Assembly: GCA_943372995.1 (NCBI GenBank)
Contig: CALSAQ010000008.1
Coordinates: forward strand, 1 to 64,000
Direction of reading: 5' to 3'
DNA length: 64,000 bases
Origin: CAJBVG01 sp943372995
GTDB lineage: Bacteria > Bacteroidota > Bacteroidia > Sphingobacteriales > Sphingobacteriaceae
The notes beneath the pieces are model-generated. The model did no database searches, had not been told where the DNA came from, and saw only the letters and a list, made by a program, of their open reading frames with translations. Positions 26,442 to 35,700 of this stretch are shown here, in pieces (within the stretch, counting starts at the first letter, position 1; each line of letters starts with the position of its first letter). The translations under genes were made by a program, and so were the position numbers.

Positions 26442-27917
26442 ATTTCTGATAAAGACAAGCGACGACTGTATATCTGCCGACAAATACCTATCTTCTGTAT
26501 TTCTGCTCACTACTTTTCTGTATTCTGAAATTACTTTTTCAATTACAGTTGATGATTTTAATGGTCTTCTAAATTCTAGCGCTTGGACTGCATTCATTAA
26601 TTCAATCGCGAAAACTCTATCCACATTTTCTACCACTCTTAATAATTTAGTTGCAGCGTTTGCACCCATGCTTACATGATCTTCTTGTCCGTTCGACGAT
26701 ACTATTGAATCTACTGAGGCTGGTGTACACAATTGCTTGTTTTCACTTACGATAGAAGCCGCGGTATATTGTGGAATCATAAATCCAGAATTAAGTCCAG
26801 GATTCTCTACTAAGAACGCAGGCAATCCTCTTAATCCTGATATAAGTTGATAGGTTCTTCTTTCTGAAATATTGGCCAATTCTGCTAAAGCTATGGCTAA
26901 GAAATCCATCACCAATGCTAAAGGTTGTCCGTGGAAATTTCCTCCTGAAAGAATTTTATCTTCATCCGGAAAAACATTTGGATTATCTGTTACTGAATTT
27001 ATTTCTGTAGTAACCACATTCATTACATGTGCTATGGTATCTTTACTTGCACCGTGCACCTGTGGTACACAACGGAAAGAATATGGATCTTGTACTTGCA
27101 CTTTCTTTTGCTTAGCGATTTCACTTCCTTCTAAAAATCTCAACATATTTCTAGCGGTGGTCAATTGACCTTCGTGTGGTCTAACAATATGAATAAGCTC
27201 ATCAAAAGCATCAGTTCTTCCGTCAAAAGCATCTAAGGAAATTGCAGCAATAAAATCTGATTGTAATGAAATTCTTTTGGTTTGTATTAAACAATAAACT
27301 GCATAGGCACTCATGAATTGAGTACCATTTAATAAGGCTAAGCCTTCCTTAGATTGCAAATGAATTTCTTCCCATGAAAAAAGATGAAGCATTTCTTCAC
27401 CAGAAATTCTTTTCCCGTTATGTTCTACTTCACCCATTCCTATTAATGGTAAGCATAGGTGTGCTAATGGTGCTAAGTCGCCCGAAGCACCTAAAGAACC
27501 TTTGGTGTAAATAACAGGGTAGATATCGTTATTATAAAAATCGATTAATCGTTCAACGGTTTTCAATTGTACTCCCGAATGTCCGTATGATAATGACTGT
27601 ATCTTCAACAACAGCATTATCTTCACAATTGTATTAGGAACCTCTTCGCCTGTACCACAAGCATGCGACATTACCAGGTTTTTCTGAAGTTGTTCTAATT
27701 CATTCGTATTGATTTTAACATCGCACAATGAACCAAAACCAGTATTAATTCCATAAACAGGATCGCTACTTGCAGCCATTCTGTTATCAATATATGCTCT
27801 ACAACGATTAATCTTTTGAATCGCTTCGTCTGATAATTTTAATTTTATGTTTTTAGAAATGATTTCCTCAATTCTTTCAATAGATAAATGTGCAGTACTT
27901 ATAATATGATGATCCAT
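26421..27917 (-). CDS. hutH: Histidine ammonia-lyase
   Basis: First step of histidine degradation: non-oxidative deamination to urocanate. Counting from the ATG at 27915-27917 the protein has 498 residues, the family length. The MIO cofactor forms from Ala144-Ser145-Gly146 (GSLGASGDLAPLAH). Other conserved segments are YGINTGFG near 55-62 and QDPYSFRCVPQVHGA. A longer reading frame from TTG 27954 overlaps hisS and is unlikely. The gene begins 10 bases after hisS. The last residues, LVIRNS, are encoded by the heptamer repeat, so the natural C-terminus may have been altered. Confidence 0.96.
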   Translation of the reverse strand: MDHHIISTAHLSIERIEEIISKNIKLKLSDEAIQKINRCRAYIDNRMAASSDPVYGINTGFGSLCDVKINTNELEQLQKNLVMSHACGTGEEVPNTIVKIMLLLKIQSLSYGHSGVQLKTVERLIDFYNNDIYPVIYTKGSLGASGDLAPLAHLCLPLIGMGEVEHNGKRISGEEMLHLFSWEEIHLQSKEGLALLNGTQFMSAYAVYCLIQTKRISLQSDFIAAISLDAFDGRTDAFDELIHIVRPHEGQLTTARNMLRFLEGSEIAKQKKVQVQDPYSFRCVPQVHGASKDTIAHVMNVVTTEINSVTDNPNVFPDEDKILSGGNFHGQPLALVMDFLAIALAELANISERRTYQLISGLRGLPAFLVENPGLNSGFMIPQYTAASIVSENKQLCTPASVDSIVSSNGQEDHVSMGANAATKLLRVVENVDRVFAIELMNAVQALEFRRPLKSSTVIEKVISEYRKVVSRNTEDRYLSADIQSSLVFIRNLVIRNS

Positions 27918-27927
27918 TGTAATGGGA

Positions 27928-29298
27928 TTATTTAATTTTATTGATGATGGCGTCAATTGTTAATTTTTCTTGTTCTCCAGAATTCATTTCTTTAAACGCA
28001 AGGTTACCAGAATTCATTTCTTCTTCTCCAATAACAATTACATAAGGTATTTTCTTGTCGTTGGCATACTTCATTTGCTTCTGCATCTTCGAAATATTTG
28101 GATACAATTCGGAAGCAATATTTGCTTCTCTTAATTTCTGTAATAATGGCAATGCATATTTAAATGCTTTATCATCGAAATGTGCAATCATAACTTTAGT
28201 GCCACTAACACTATTTTCTGGGAATAACTTCAATTCTTCCATCACATCGTAAATACGATCTGCTCCAAATGAAATTCCTACACCTGTTAAGTTCTTCAAT
28301 CCGAACATGCCTGTTAAATCGTCGTAGCGACCGCCACCGCCAATACTTCCCATGGATACTTCATTAGTTTTAACTTCGAAAATTGCACCAGTGTAATAGT
28401 TCAATCCACGAGCTAGGGTAATGTCTAAAATTAATTTTGCTTTTTTTATTTTAAACGAATTAAAGTAAGAAAATACTTCCTCTAATTCTGCAATTCCTTT
28501 TAAGCCTATTTCAGATTTTGCTAGAAGATTCTTTAATACAGCTATAGAAAGTCCTTCTTCATTAGAACCTGATGAATTAATAATAGGTTCTAATTTTTTA
28601 ATATCTGATTCCGAAAATCCTTTTTCAATAAGTTCTTTCTTTACTCCATCAAAACCAATTTTATCTAGCTTATCAATAGCAACTGTCATGTCGATTAGCA
28701 ACTCTGGTTTCCCTACGATTTCGGCAATACCTGCTAATATCTTTCTATTATTAATCCTTATTTCGAAATCTTTAAAACCTAATAAACTTAGGGCTTCATC
28801 GTATATCAATACAAACTCAGCTTCGTTCAATAAAGATTCTGAACCTACAACATCTGCGTCGCATTGGTAGAATTCACGGTATCTGCCACGTTGCGGACGA
28901 TCGGCTCTCCATACAGGTTGTATCTGATAACGTTTAAATGGAAGTGTAATTTCATTTTGGTGCATCACCACATAACGAGCAAAAGGAACTGTTAAATCGT
29001 AACGTAATGCTTTCTCAGAAATTTCTGATGTAAGTGATTTAGAATTTCTAGAATTTAATTTTTCTTCCGATGCTTTAGAAAGATAATCGCCAGAATTCAA
29101 TATTTTAAAAATCAATTGATCTCCCTCTTCACCGTATTTACCAGTAAGAGTCGAAAGATTCTCCATAGTTGGAGTTTCGATAGGCTGATAACCATATTTT
29201 TTAAATACAGATCGTATCGTATCAAAAATATAAGTTCTTTTACTAACTTCTTCAGGCGAAAAATCGCGTGTACCTTTAGGAATACTCGGTTTACTCAT
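27928..29298 (-). CDS. hisS: Histidine-tRNA ligase
   Basis: Class II aminoacyl-tRNA synthetase charging tRNA-His. The 456 residues include motif 1 near the N-terminus, motif 2 (YQIQPVWRADRPQRGRYREF) near 125-144, the histidine-specific LARGLNYYTGAIFEV near 295-309, motif 3 (GVGISFGADRI), and the C-terminal anticodon-binding domain (KVMIAHFDD...). The ATG is 4 bases after a TATTTTTG promoter box, suggesting a leaderless mRNA. hutH follows by 10 bases, an interesting pairing of histidine use and histidine breakdown. Confidence 0.96.
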   Translation of the reverse strand: MSKPSIPKGTRDFSPEEVSKRTYIFDTIRSVFKKYGYQPIETPTMENLSTLTGKYGEEGDQLIFKILNSGDYLSKASEEKLNSRNSKSLTSEISEKALRYDLTVPFARYVVMHQNEITLPFKRYQIQPVWRADRPQRGRYREFYQCDADVVGSESLLNEAEFVLIYDEALSLLGFKDFEIRINNRKILAGIAEIVGKPELLIDMTVAIDKLDKIGFDGVKKELIEKGFSESDIKKLEPIINSSGSNEEGLSIAVLKNLLAKSEIGLKGIAELEEVFSYFNSFKIKKAKLILDITLARGLNYYTGAIFEVKTNEVSMGSIGGGGRYDDLTGMFGLKNLTGVGISFGADRIYDVMEELKLFPENSVSGTKVMIAHFDDKAFKYALPLLQKLREANIASELYPNISKMQKQMKYANDKKIPYVIVIGEEEMNSGNLAFKEMNSGEQEKLTIDAIINKIK

Positions 29299-29302
29299 GG
29301 TT

Positions 29303-29310
29303 CAAAAATA
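29303..29310 (-). promoter_or_regulatory. Probable hisS promoter -7 box
   Basis: TATTTTTG on the minus strand, 4 bases before the hisS ATG. The spacer and -33 region would fall within the heptamer repeat at 29316-29347, and no TTG is visible there. Confidence 0.5.
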
Positions 29311-29315
29311 GTAAA

Positions 29316-29347
29316 TTAGTATTGAGATATGAGATATGAGATATGAG
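29316..29347 (+). repeat. GAGATAT heptamer array, left arm of a 25-bp inverted repeat
   Basis: TTAGTATT is followed by GAGATAT repeated three times and then GAGAT. Bases 29316-29340 match the reverse complement of 30308-30332 with one mismatch in 25. It lies in the divergent gap between hisS and the phosphatase gene. Confidence 0.85.
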
Positions 29348-29376
29348 ATTTTTATAATATTTAATAATTTAGGCTG

Positions 29377-29832
29377 ATGAAAATATTATTTGTCTGTTTA
29401 GGAAATATCTGCAGGTCGCCATTGGCTGATGGTATTATGAGAGATTTAGTCAAAAATGAAGGCTTAGATTGGAAAATAGATTCAGCAGGTACTTCTAATT
29501 ACCATATTAACGAAGCTCCTGACAAAAGAGCTCAGAAAGTTGCAAAAAACAATAATGTTAATATTAGCGGATTAAGAGGTCGGCAATTTACCATAAAAGA
29601 TTTTGATGAATTTGACCACATATTCGCCATGGACACACAAAATTATAATGATATTATTAAACTCTCTAGGAATGAAAGTGATAAATTAAAAGTTGAGCTC
29701 TTTTTAAATAGACTAGACCCCGGTAAAAATAAAAGTGTAAAGGATCCTTGGTATGATGATAAATTGTTTGAAGAGGTGTTCTTTGAAATCGAACAAACCT
29801 GTAAAATAATTTTGGAGCAGATAAAGATGTAG
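29377..29832 (+). CDS. Low-molecular-weight protein-tyrosine phosphatase
   Basis: A 151-residue cytoplasmic phosphatase with the active-site loop C7-LGNIC-R13-S14 and the general-acid Asp123 in DPWYDD, the complete LMW-PTP signature. Such enzymes often counteract tyrosine kinases that control capsule or exopolysaccharide export, but no kinase gene is nearby. The alternative, arsenate reductase of the ArsC type, shares the fold but lacks the DPWYDD element seen here. It and the next gene are bracketed by the 25-bp inverted repeat. Confidence 0.92.
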   Translation: MKILFVCLGNICRSPLADGIMRDLVKNEGLDWKIDSAGTSNYHINEAPDKRAQKVAKNNNVNISGLRGRQFTIKDFDEFDHIFAMDTQNYNDIIKLSRNESDKLKVELFLNRLDPGKNKSVKDPWYDDKLFEEVFFEIEQTCKIILEQIKM

Positions 29833-29865
29833 TTGTGTGTTTTGGGATGTGAGTTTTGAGAAGTG
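29831..29865 (+). repeat. Weak 7-base periodic segment after the phosphatase gene
   Basis: The segment divides into AGTTGTG, TGTTTTG, GGATGTG, AGTTTTG and AGAAGTG, each with G or TG at the end. It begins at the phosphatase stop codon. The period is suggestive but the units are degenerate. Confidence 0.4.
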
Positions 29866-29894
29866 TATTATATAAATAAAGTTGTATAAATGCA

Positions 29895-29926
29895 GTTGTG
29901 TAATTTTTTGTTCAGCATTATTTTTG
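29895..29926 (+). promoter_or_regulatory. Promoter of the four-helix-bundle gene
   Basis: TTG at 29895-29897, a 21-base spacer and TATTTTTG at 29919-29926, with the ATG at 29940, 13 bases later. This indicates transcription independent of the upstream phosphatase. Confidence 0.65.
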
Positions 29927-29939
29927 TTGAAAAAAGATT

Positions 29940-30299
29940 ATGCAAAAATTAAATGAACTTATTATATGGAAAAAATCTATTGATTTATCAATAAGTATTT
30001 ATAATATAATCAAAGATTTTCCCGAGGATGAAAAATATGGGCTTATTCAACAAATGAAAAGGTCTGTTATTTCGATTTCTTCTAACATAGCTGAAGGTGC
30101 AGGAAGAGAACATCCTAAAGAGTTTTTACATTTTCTTTCTGTAGCGAATGGGTCAAGCTACGAACTACAAACTCAAGTTATACTTTCAGAAATGCTTGGA
30201 TACACAGATGAAACTGAGAAAGACAAATTACTAAATGCTATTGATGAGATACAAAAAATGAATTTTGGCCTAAGGAATAAAATAAAAAAGGGGCTATAA
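29940..30299 (+). CDS. Four-helix-bundle protein (S23/IVP family)
   Basis: A 119-residue helical protein of the family first seen as the open reading frame of 23S rRNA intervening sequences. It shows the typical pattern LIIWKKSIDLSISIYNIIKDFPEDEKYGLIQQMKRSVISISSNIAEGAGR, then SSYELQTQVILS and GLRNKIKKGL. Related proteins include the Avd accessory protein of diversity-generating retroelements. Here it stands alone, with no rRNA or reverse transcriptase nearby, has its own promoter, and lies inside the 25-bp inverted repeat. Its function is unknown. A nucleic-acid-binding role is inferred from relatives. Confidence 0.88.
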   Translation: MQKLNELIIWKKSIDLSISIYNIIKDFPEDEKYGLIQQMKRSVISISSNIAEGAGREHPKEFLHFLSVANGSSYELQTQVILSEMLGYTDETEKDKLLNAIDEIQKMNFGLRNKIKKGL

Positions 30300-30307
30300 T
30301 TACCCCT

Positions 30308-30332
30308 CTCATATCTCACATCTCAATACTAA
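30308..30332 (-). repeat. GAGATRT heptamer array, right arm of the 25-bp inverted repeat
   Basis: On the minus strand this reads TTAGTATT, GAGATGT, GAGATAT, GAG, matching 29316-29340 at 24 of 25 bases. It lies between the convergent four-helix-bundle and phosphosulfolactate-synthase genes. Confidence 0.85.
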
Positions 30333-30335
30333 CTA

Positions 30336-31097
30336 CTACTTATCTAGAAAATGATGAAACGTATCACTCCTCAAGCCTAATCTCAATGTTTCTAAAGGAA
30401 TTACTTCATTTGGTGGAATGTTTCCTAAGTTTACATTTGAGCCAAGCAGTTTGATGAAAAATGTTTGTTGTGCTTTTTGTGGTGCTTCCCATAGAATTTT
30501 TTCTGATGGTATTTTGGTAAGTAGTTCTTGAACCAAACCCTGACGAACTTCTCCTGAGTCTCTGTATATCCCAATATTACCACTCTCACGTGCTTCAGCA
30601 ATTACATATTGAGAACCTGCTTCTAATTCTGCAGTCATTAACTCTATCCATTGATACGGCGCCATAATGTTAGCAGCATCTTTTGACCCTACTTCTGAAA
30701 CCACTTTTACGTGTTGCTTCAAATCTCTAATTAACTCACACTTCTTTGTGTGTTCTAACGAAATCGAACCATCTGAAATTTCTGCCCATTCCATTTTATA
30801 TTTATCCAACACTCTTTTATAGTCTTCGTATTGGTTACGTATAATAAATGCTTCAAACAATGTGCCTCCAAAATAAACGGGAATTCCTGCTTCTTTATAA
30901 ATGGCTAATTTTTTATCTAAAACTGGTGTAACGAACGACGTGGACCAACCCAATTTTACAATATCTACATATGGACCTGCAACTTCAATAAAGTTTTCTA
31001 CTTCTCGTGTGCTCAATCCTTTGTCCATGACCATAGTCATGCCATTCGATCTCGGTTTTACCGTACGTTCTGGAATTTGTGAAAGATGATAATGCAT
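30336..31097 (-). CDS. comA: Phosphosulfolactate synthase family protein
   Basis: A 253-residue TIM-barrel protein of the ComA family, which in methanogens adds sulfite to phosphoenolpyruvate as the first step of coenzyme M synthesis. Recognisable segments are PRSNGMTMVMDKGLS near the N-terminus, YVDIVKLGWSTSFV near 48-61, GIPVYFGGTLFEAF, EISDGSISL and VIAEARESGNIG. Bacteria do not normally make coenzyme M, and Bacteroidota homologues are plausibly linked to sulfolactate or sulfonolipid metabolism, which is inference. The ATG follows the TPR gene stop codon by 31 bases. Confidence 0.85.
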   Translation of the reverse strand: MHYHLSQIPERTVKPRSNGMTMVMDKGLSTREVENFIEVAGPYVDIVKLGWSTSFVTPVLDKKLAIYKEAGIPVYFGGTLFEAFIIRNQYEDYKRVLDKYKMEWAEISDGSISLEHTKKCELIRDLKQHVKVVSEVGSKDAANIMAPYQWIELMTAELEAGSQYVIAEARESGNIGIYRDSGEVRQGLVQELLTKIPSEKILWEAPQKAQQTFFIKLLGSNVNLGNIPPNEVIPLETLRLGLRSDTFHHFLDK

Positions 31098-31128
31098 AAT
31101 AAAAATTAAAGGGGCAAAATACTAGAAA

Positions 31129-32532
31129 TTATATTAAATATCGTTGAATAATTTGTTGAATTGTTAAGTTTTGCTGTAACTGAGGAAGATATTCGAACAA
31201 TACTTCGTGCTTTTCAGGACTAATACTTAAACCCATTTCTAGGTGTTGCATTGCTTCTTGGTATTGTCCTCTACTAAATAAATAAGCCACCATTCGGTAG
31301 TGTAATTCAGCAGCTTCGGGATTAGCTCTTAACGCTTCTAAAATAATATCAATGGCTTCTTGTAGTTTACCTTGTTCGTATAGTATAGCTGAATAATCGA
31401 GCCACACTTCAATATCATTTTCGGTAATCTCAATTACCTTTTCATAAGCTTCTTCCGCTTGTTTAAAGTTCCCCAGTTTGTAATGTGAATCTGCTAATGC
31501 AAACCAATAATCGGAAACAGTAGGATCAATACTTATAGCTTTATTATAAAAGTGTAAAGACTCGTACCAACGTTCTTCGTAATCAAGAGTTACTCCAATT
31601 CCAAACCAAGCATCTGCAAGAGATGGATCAATCTTAACTGCTTTCTTATAATAAGCTCTCGACTCGTCCATCAATTCCAACTTTTCATAACATTCGCCAA
31701 TGCTGCAAAAAGTTTCAGCACTTGGTTGTTCGTACTCCATGGTTTGTTTATAAACACCAATAGCATCCGAATACCTTTCTAAATTGGCTAATGCATTTCC
31801 TTTATTAAAATAAGCTGATGCAAAAGTATCGTTAATGATAATCGCATAGTCATAAGCATCAATAGCCTTTTCGTAAAGCTCTGCTTTTGTATAGGCATTA
31901 CCTAAATTGTACCATGCTGCAAATGAATAAGGATCGTTTTCAATAAACTGTAAATAGAAATTGATGCTATCCTCAGGTTTATCTAAGATGTCGAAGCAAA
32001 AAGCAATTTCATATAAAGCATCCATGTTTTGTGGATTCACCTCTAATGATAATTTCAAGTGCTCTATCGCTTTGTCGTATCTACCTAAATTTTCAAATGC
32101 ATAAGCTATGTGCAAATGAATATCATCTACCTCTTCTGCAAAATTAATAGCTAAATTATATTGCTCGATAGCTTTATCAAACATTTCAAATTTTTCATAG
32201 ATACTTCCACGAATAATGAAAATGTCGGCATTGCTGGTTTCTAAACTTTCTGCTTTCTCTAATATTTCAAGCGCTTCGTGAGCACGGTTAGTAACCACAA
32301 AAAGTTGTGCTTGCTTAATTAAAAAAACTGAAGCATATGGGTGTTGAGCGATGGCATATTCTACCACTTGTAGTGCTTTTATCGGGTCATTCTTTTCGAT
32401 AAAATAATCGATTATCCCTTCAAAAGCCTGTGCATCAAAAAAATATTGATCCTGATTACGGATCATCTCTTCATATCGTTCTACAGAGAAGCGTAATTCT
32501 TCTGCATCATTGTAATCAAATTCTTCGTCCAT
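31129..32532 (-). CDS. Tetratricopeptide repeat protein
   Basis: A 467-residue soluble protein made almost wholly of about twelve TPR units (for example AWYNLGNAYTKAELYEKAIDAY, AWFGIGVTLDYEERWYESLHFY, YWFALADSHYKLGNFKQAEEAY). There is no signal peptide or membrane segment. TPR proteins act as scaffolds for protein partners, and nothing here names the partner. It precedes the phosphosulfolactate synthase homologue by 31 bases on the same strand, a pairing that may be functional. Confidence 0.88.
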   Translation of the reverse strand: MDEEFDYNDAEELRFSVERYEEMIRNQDQYFFDAQAFEGIIDYFIEKNDPIKALQVVEYAIAQHPYASVFLIKQAQLFVVTNRAHEALEILEKAESLETSNADIFIIRGSIYEKFEMFDKAIEQYNLAINFAEEVDDIHLHIAYAFENLGRYDKAIEHLKLSLEVNPQNMDALYEIAFCFDILDKPEDSINFYLQFIENDPYSFAAWYNLGNAYTKAELYEKAIDAYDYAIIINDTFASAYFNKGNALANLERYSDAIGVYKQTMEYEQPSAETFCSIGECYEKLELMDESRAYYKKAVKIDPSLADAWFGIGVTLDYEERWYESLHFYNKAISIDPTVSDYWFALADSHYKLGNFKQAEEAYEKVIEITENDIEVWLDYSAILYEQGKLQEAIDIILEALRANPEAAELHYRMVAYLFSRGQYQEAMQHLEMGLSISPEKHEVLFEYLPQLQQNLTIQQIIQRYLI

Positions 32533-32717
32533 ATTTAATCATCTACCTAGAAAAAGAACAATTAAATTATTTTCTTATAAACTATGCAAAACGGCAGGTT
32601 ATTAGCCTTTTTGTCACTATTTATAATCATTAATTTCGGATATTTCCATTCTTAATCACATTTTTGTTTTTCCACAAGGTCCAATAACTATATTAAATAA
32701 CTGATAAATAGATTATT

Positions 32718-35700
32718 ATGTTTGATAGAAAACCAATTGCTTTAGTTACGGGTATACTATACGTTGTTCTTTTTATGGTTAACGTCAAATCGTATGCCCA
32801 AAATACTTGGCAGCAGAGAGCCGACTATCAAATTAATGTCATTTTAGATGATGTGAACCACAAGTTAAGGGGCGACATTGTGATTGAGTACCAGAATAAT
32901 TCCCCCATAGCACTCAATGAAATATGGATGCATGTATGGCCAAATGCTTATAAACACAACAATACTGCTTTTGCTATACAGCAATTAGAGAATAACGATT
33001 ATAAATTTCATTATGCCGATAGTAGCAAAAAAGGGTATATCGACTCCTTAGATTTTAAGGTAAACGGACAAGCTGTAATTGTAATTGAAAACAAAGATTT
33101 CCCCGACATTATAAAACTCATACTACCTCAAACTCTCGAACCTGGTCGTTCAATTACCATAAGCAGTCCTTTTAGAGTGAAAATTCCAAATACCTTTTCG
33201 AGGTTAGGGCATGTTGATCAAGCGTATCAAATATCACAATGGTATCCTAAACCTGCTGTGTTTGATGATAGAGGTTGGCATCCTATGCCCTATTTAGATC
33301 AAGGAGAGTTTTATTCGGAATTCGGAAAGTTTGATGTTAAAATTACTCTTCCAAAAAACTATATTGTAGGCGCTACTGGTGAATTACAAAATGTTGCAGA
33401 GCATGCCATGCTCGATTCTATTTCATATCAAACAAAATTGATAAAAGAATATTCTGAAGAAGACTCAACGCCTCCTTCTTCTAAAGAATATAAAACTCTT
33501 CATTATCTACAAAACAACATTCACGATTTTGCTTGGTTTGCTGATAAGCGTTTTCATGTAATGAGTTCTGAAATAGAATTACCCTATTCTAAACGTAAAG
33601 TAAAAACCTATGTCATGTATCCAAACAAAAATGCAGAGTTATGGAAGGATGCTGTAAAATATATTGATAGTGCTGTATACTATTATTCATTGTGGAATGG
33701 CGATTATCCTTACAACTACTGCACAGCAATTGATGGTGCATTAAGTTCAGGTGATGGAATGGAGTATCCGATGATTACTGTTATTGGAAATGTAGATAAA
33801 GCAAAAACATTAGACCTAGTAATCGCACATGAAGTTGGTCATAATTGGTTTTATGGAATATTAGGAAGTAATGAAAGAGAATTCGGATGGATGGACGAAG
33901 GAATCAATTCATTCTATGAAAATAGGTACATGCGAATGATGTACTCTGATGGTAAATTAATACCGAAATCGAAAAGAAATTTCTTTACACATTTATTAGG
34001 ACTAGACTATTTCCCTTCCGACTATGAACATTACCTAACCTATCAGTTATCCGCATCATCAGGAAACGAACAAGCTATAGAAACACATTCCGAACAATTT
34101 GATAAAATAAATTACGGAGTGATTATGTATACTAAAACCAGCTTAATGTTAAGATATCTGGAGCAATATCTCGGTGTAGAAAAATTCGATTCGGTTATGC
34201 AGGTCTATTATAACACTTGGAAATTCAGACATCCCTATCCTGATGATTTAAAAGAAATTTTCGAGCGCGAAACAGGGGAGAATTTAGACTGGTTTTTCAA
34301 AGATATTTTACAATCCACTTCATCACCAGAGTTTATATTAAGTGAAATAAAAAAAGAAAACGAGCAGCTAAGAATTAAAATAAGTAATACTACAGAAGTT
34401 GCTGGGCCTGTATTTGTAAGCAGTTTCGATAAGAAAGGGAATGCGCTAGAAACCTATAAAACACAAGCATTTTATGGCAATGCATTTGTATATGTAGACA
34501 GAAAAGATGTTAAAAAAGTAGTGATAGATCCTTTGTATGTTATACCCGAAACAAATAGAAATAATAACACGATGAGAGTAAAAGGTGTGTTCAGAAAAAT
34601 TGAACCATTACGTGTACAATTCATAAGTGGTATTAACAGACCCGATAAAACTAATTTGTATTTTCTTCCTGTATTAGGATATAATGTAAACGATGGATTA
34701 ATGCCTGGTCTTGCACTTTATAATAATTTCTATCCTTTTAAAAATACTGAATGGGCAATTGCTCCTATGTACGGATTAAAGTCGGAAAAATTGAATGGAA
34801 CTGGGCAACTAAGTTTTTATTCCTATCCAAAAGAAGTGAAAGAAATCGTGACCAACTTCTCATTTAATTCATTCTCTACTTTAAATGATTCTTATGGAAC
34901 ATCAACCAATTATTATGAACGTTTTCTAAAGCTTTCACTAGGAACGGAAGTAGTACTCAACCCAAGCTCAGCTCGATCGAGTATTAAAAATAGTTTGTCT
35001 TATCGATTAATATTCACTAGGAATACTTATTCTTCAACTGACTATTTAATTGGATTATACCAAGAAAGTACCAGTGTAAATAGTTATCATCAATTCAGAT
35101 ACTACAGGAGTAATAGTAAGCTAATCAACCCTAATAAATTTACATTTTTATATGAGTATTCTGATGATGTATATATACTTAGAAACTCGAATACACACCA
35201 CAAGTTTTTAGCGGTATATAAACAGAAGTTTAACTATTCGAATTCGAGAAAAGGAGTACATTTAAGAGCATTTGCAGGAACTATTTTTGCGAGTGGAAAT
35301 AGAATAAATAAAGAATATTTCTTTAGCATTTCGGGCAATAACGATTATACGTACGATAAAGCATTTATCAATAGATACGGCACTTACAGGCAACAGTTTC
35401 ACGAAACTGATGGAGGATTTAAAGCGAATACATTCGATTATACCAAAAGGACCATGTTGGGAATAAACCTTAAGGCGCCTCTAAAGTCAAAATTTCCCAT
35501 CGGAATTTTTGCTGATATTGCTGGGTCAAACAACTACCAAAACATCGGCGATTTAGAATTAAATTACGATGCAGGTATATATTTTCCATTTATAACTGAT
35601 GTAGTTGAACTTTATTTCCCAGTATTTGTTACTCAAAAATACATCAGTCCTCAAAACTATAAGGATATGATTAGAGTAATTGTAGACTTTCAAGCTATGC

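Noticed and set aside
29940..30299. A 23S rRNA intervening sequence, suggested by the S23/IVP-type protein
   Set aside because: No rRNA sequence flanks the gene, so it is a stand-alone protein gene.
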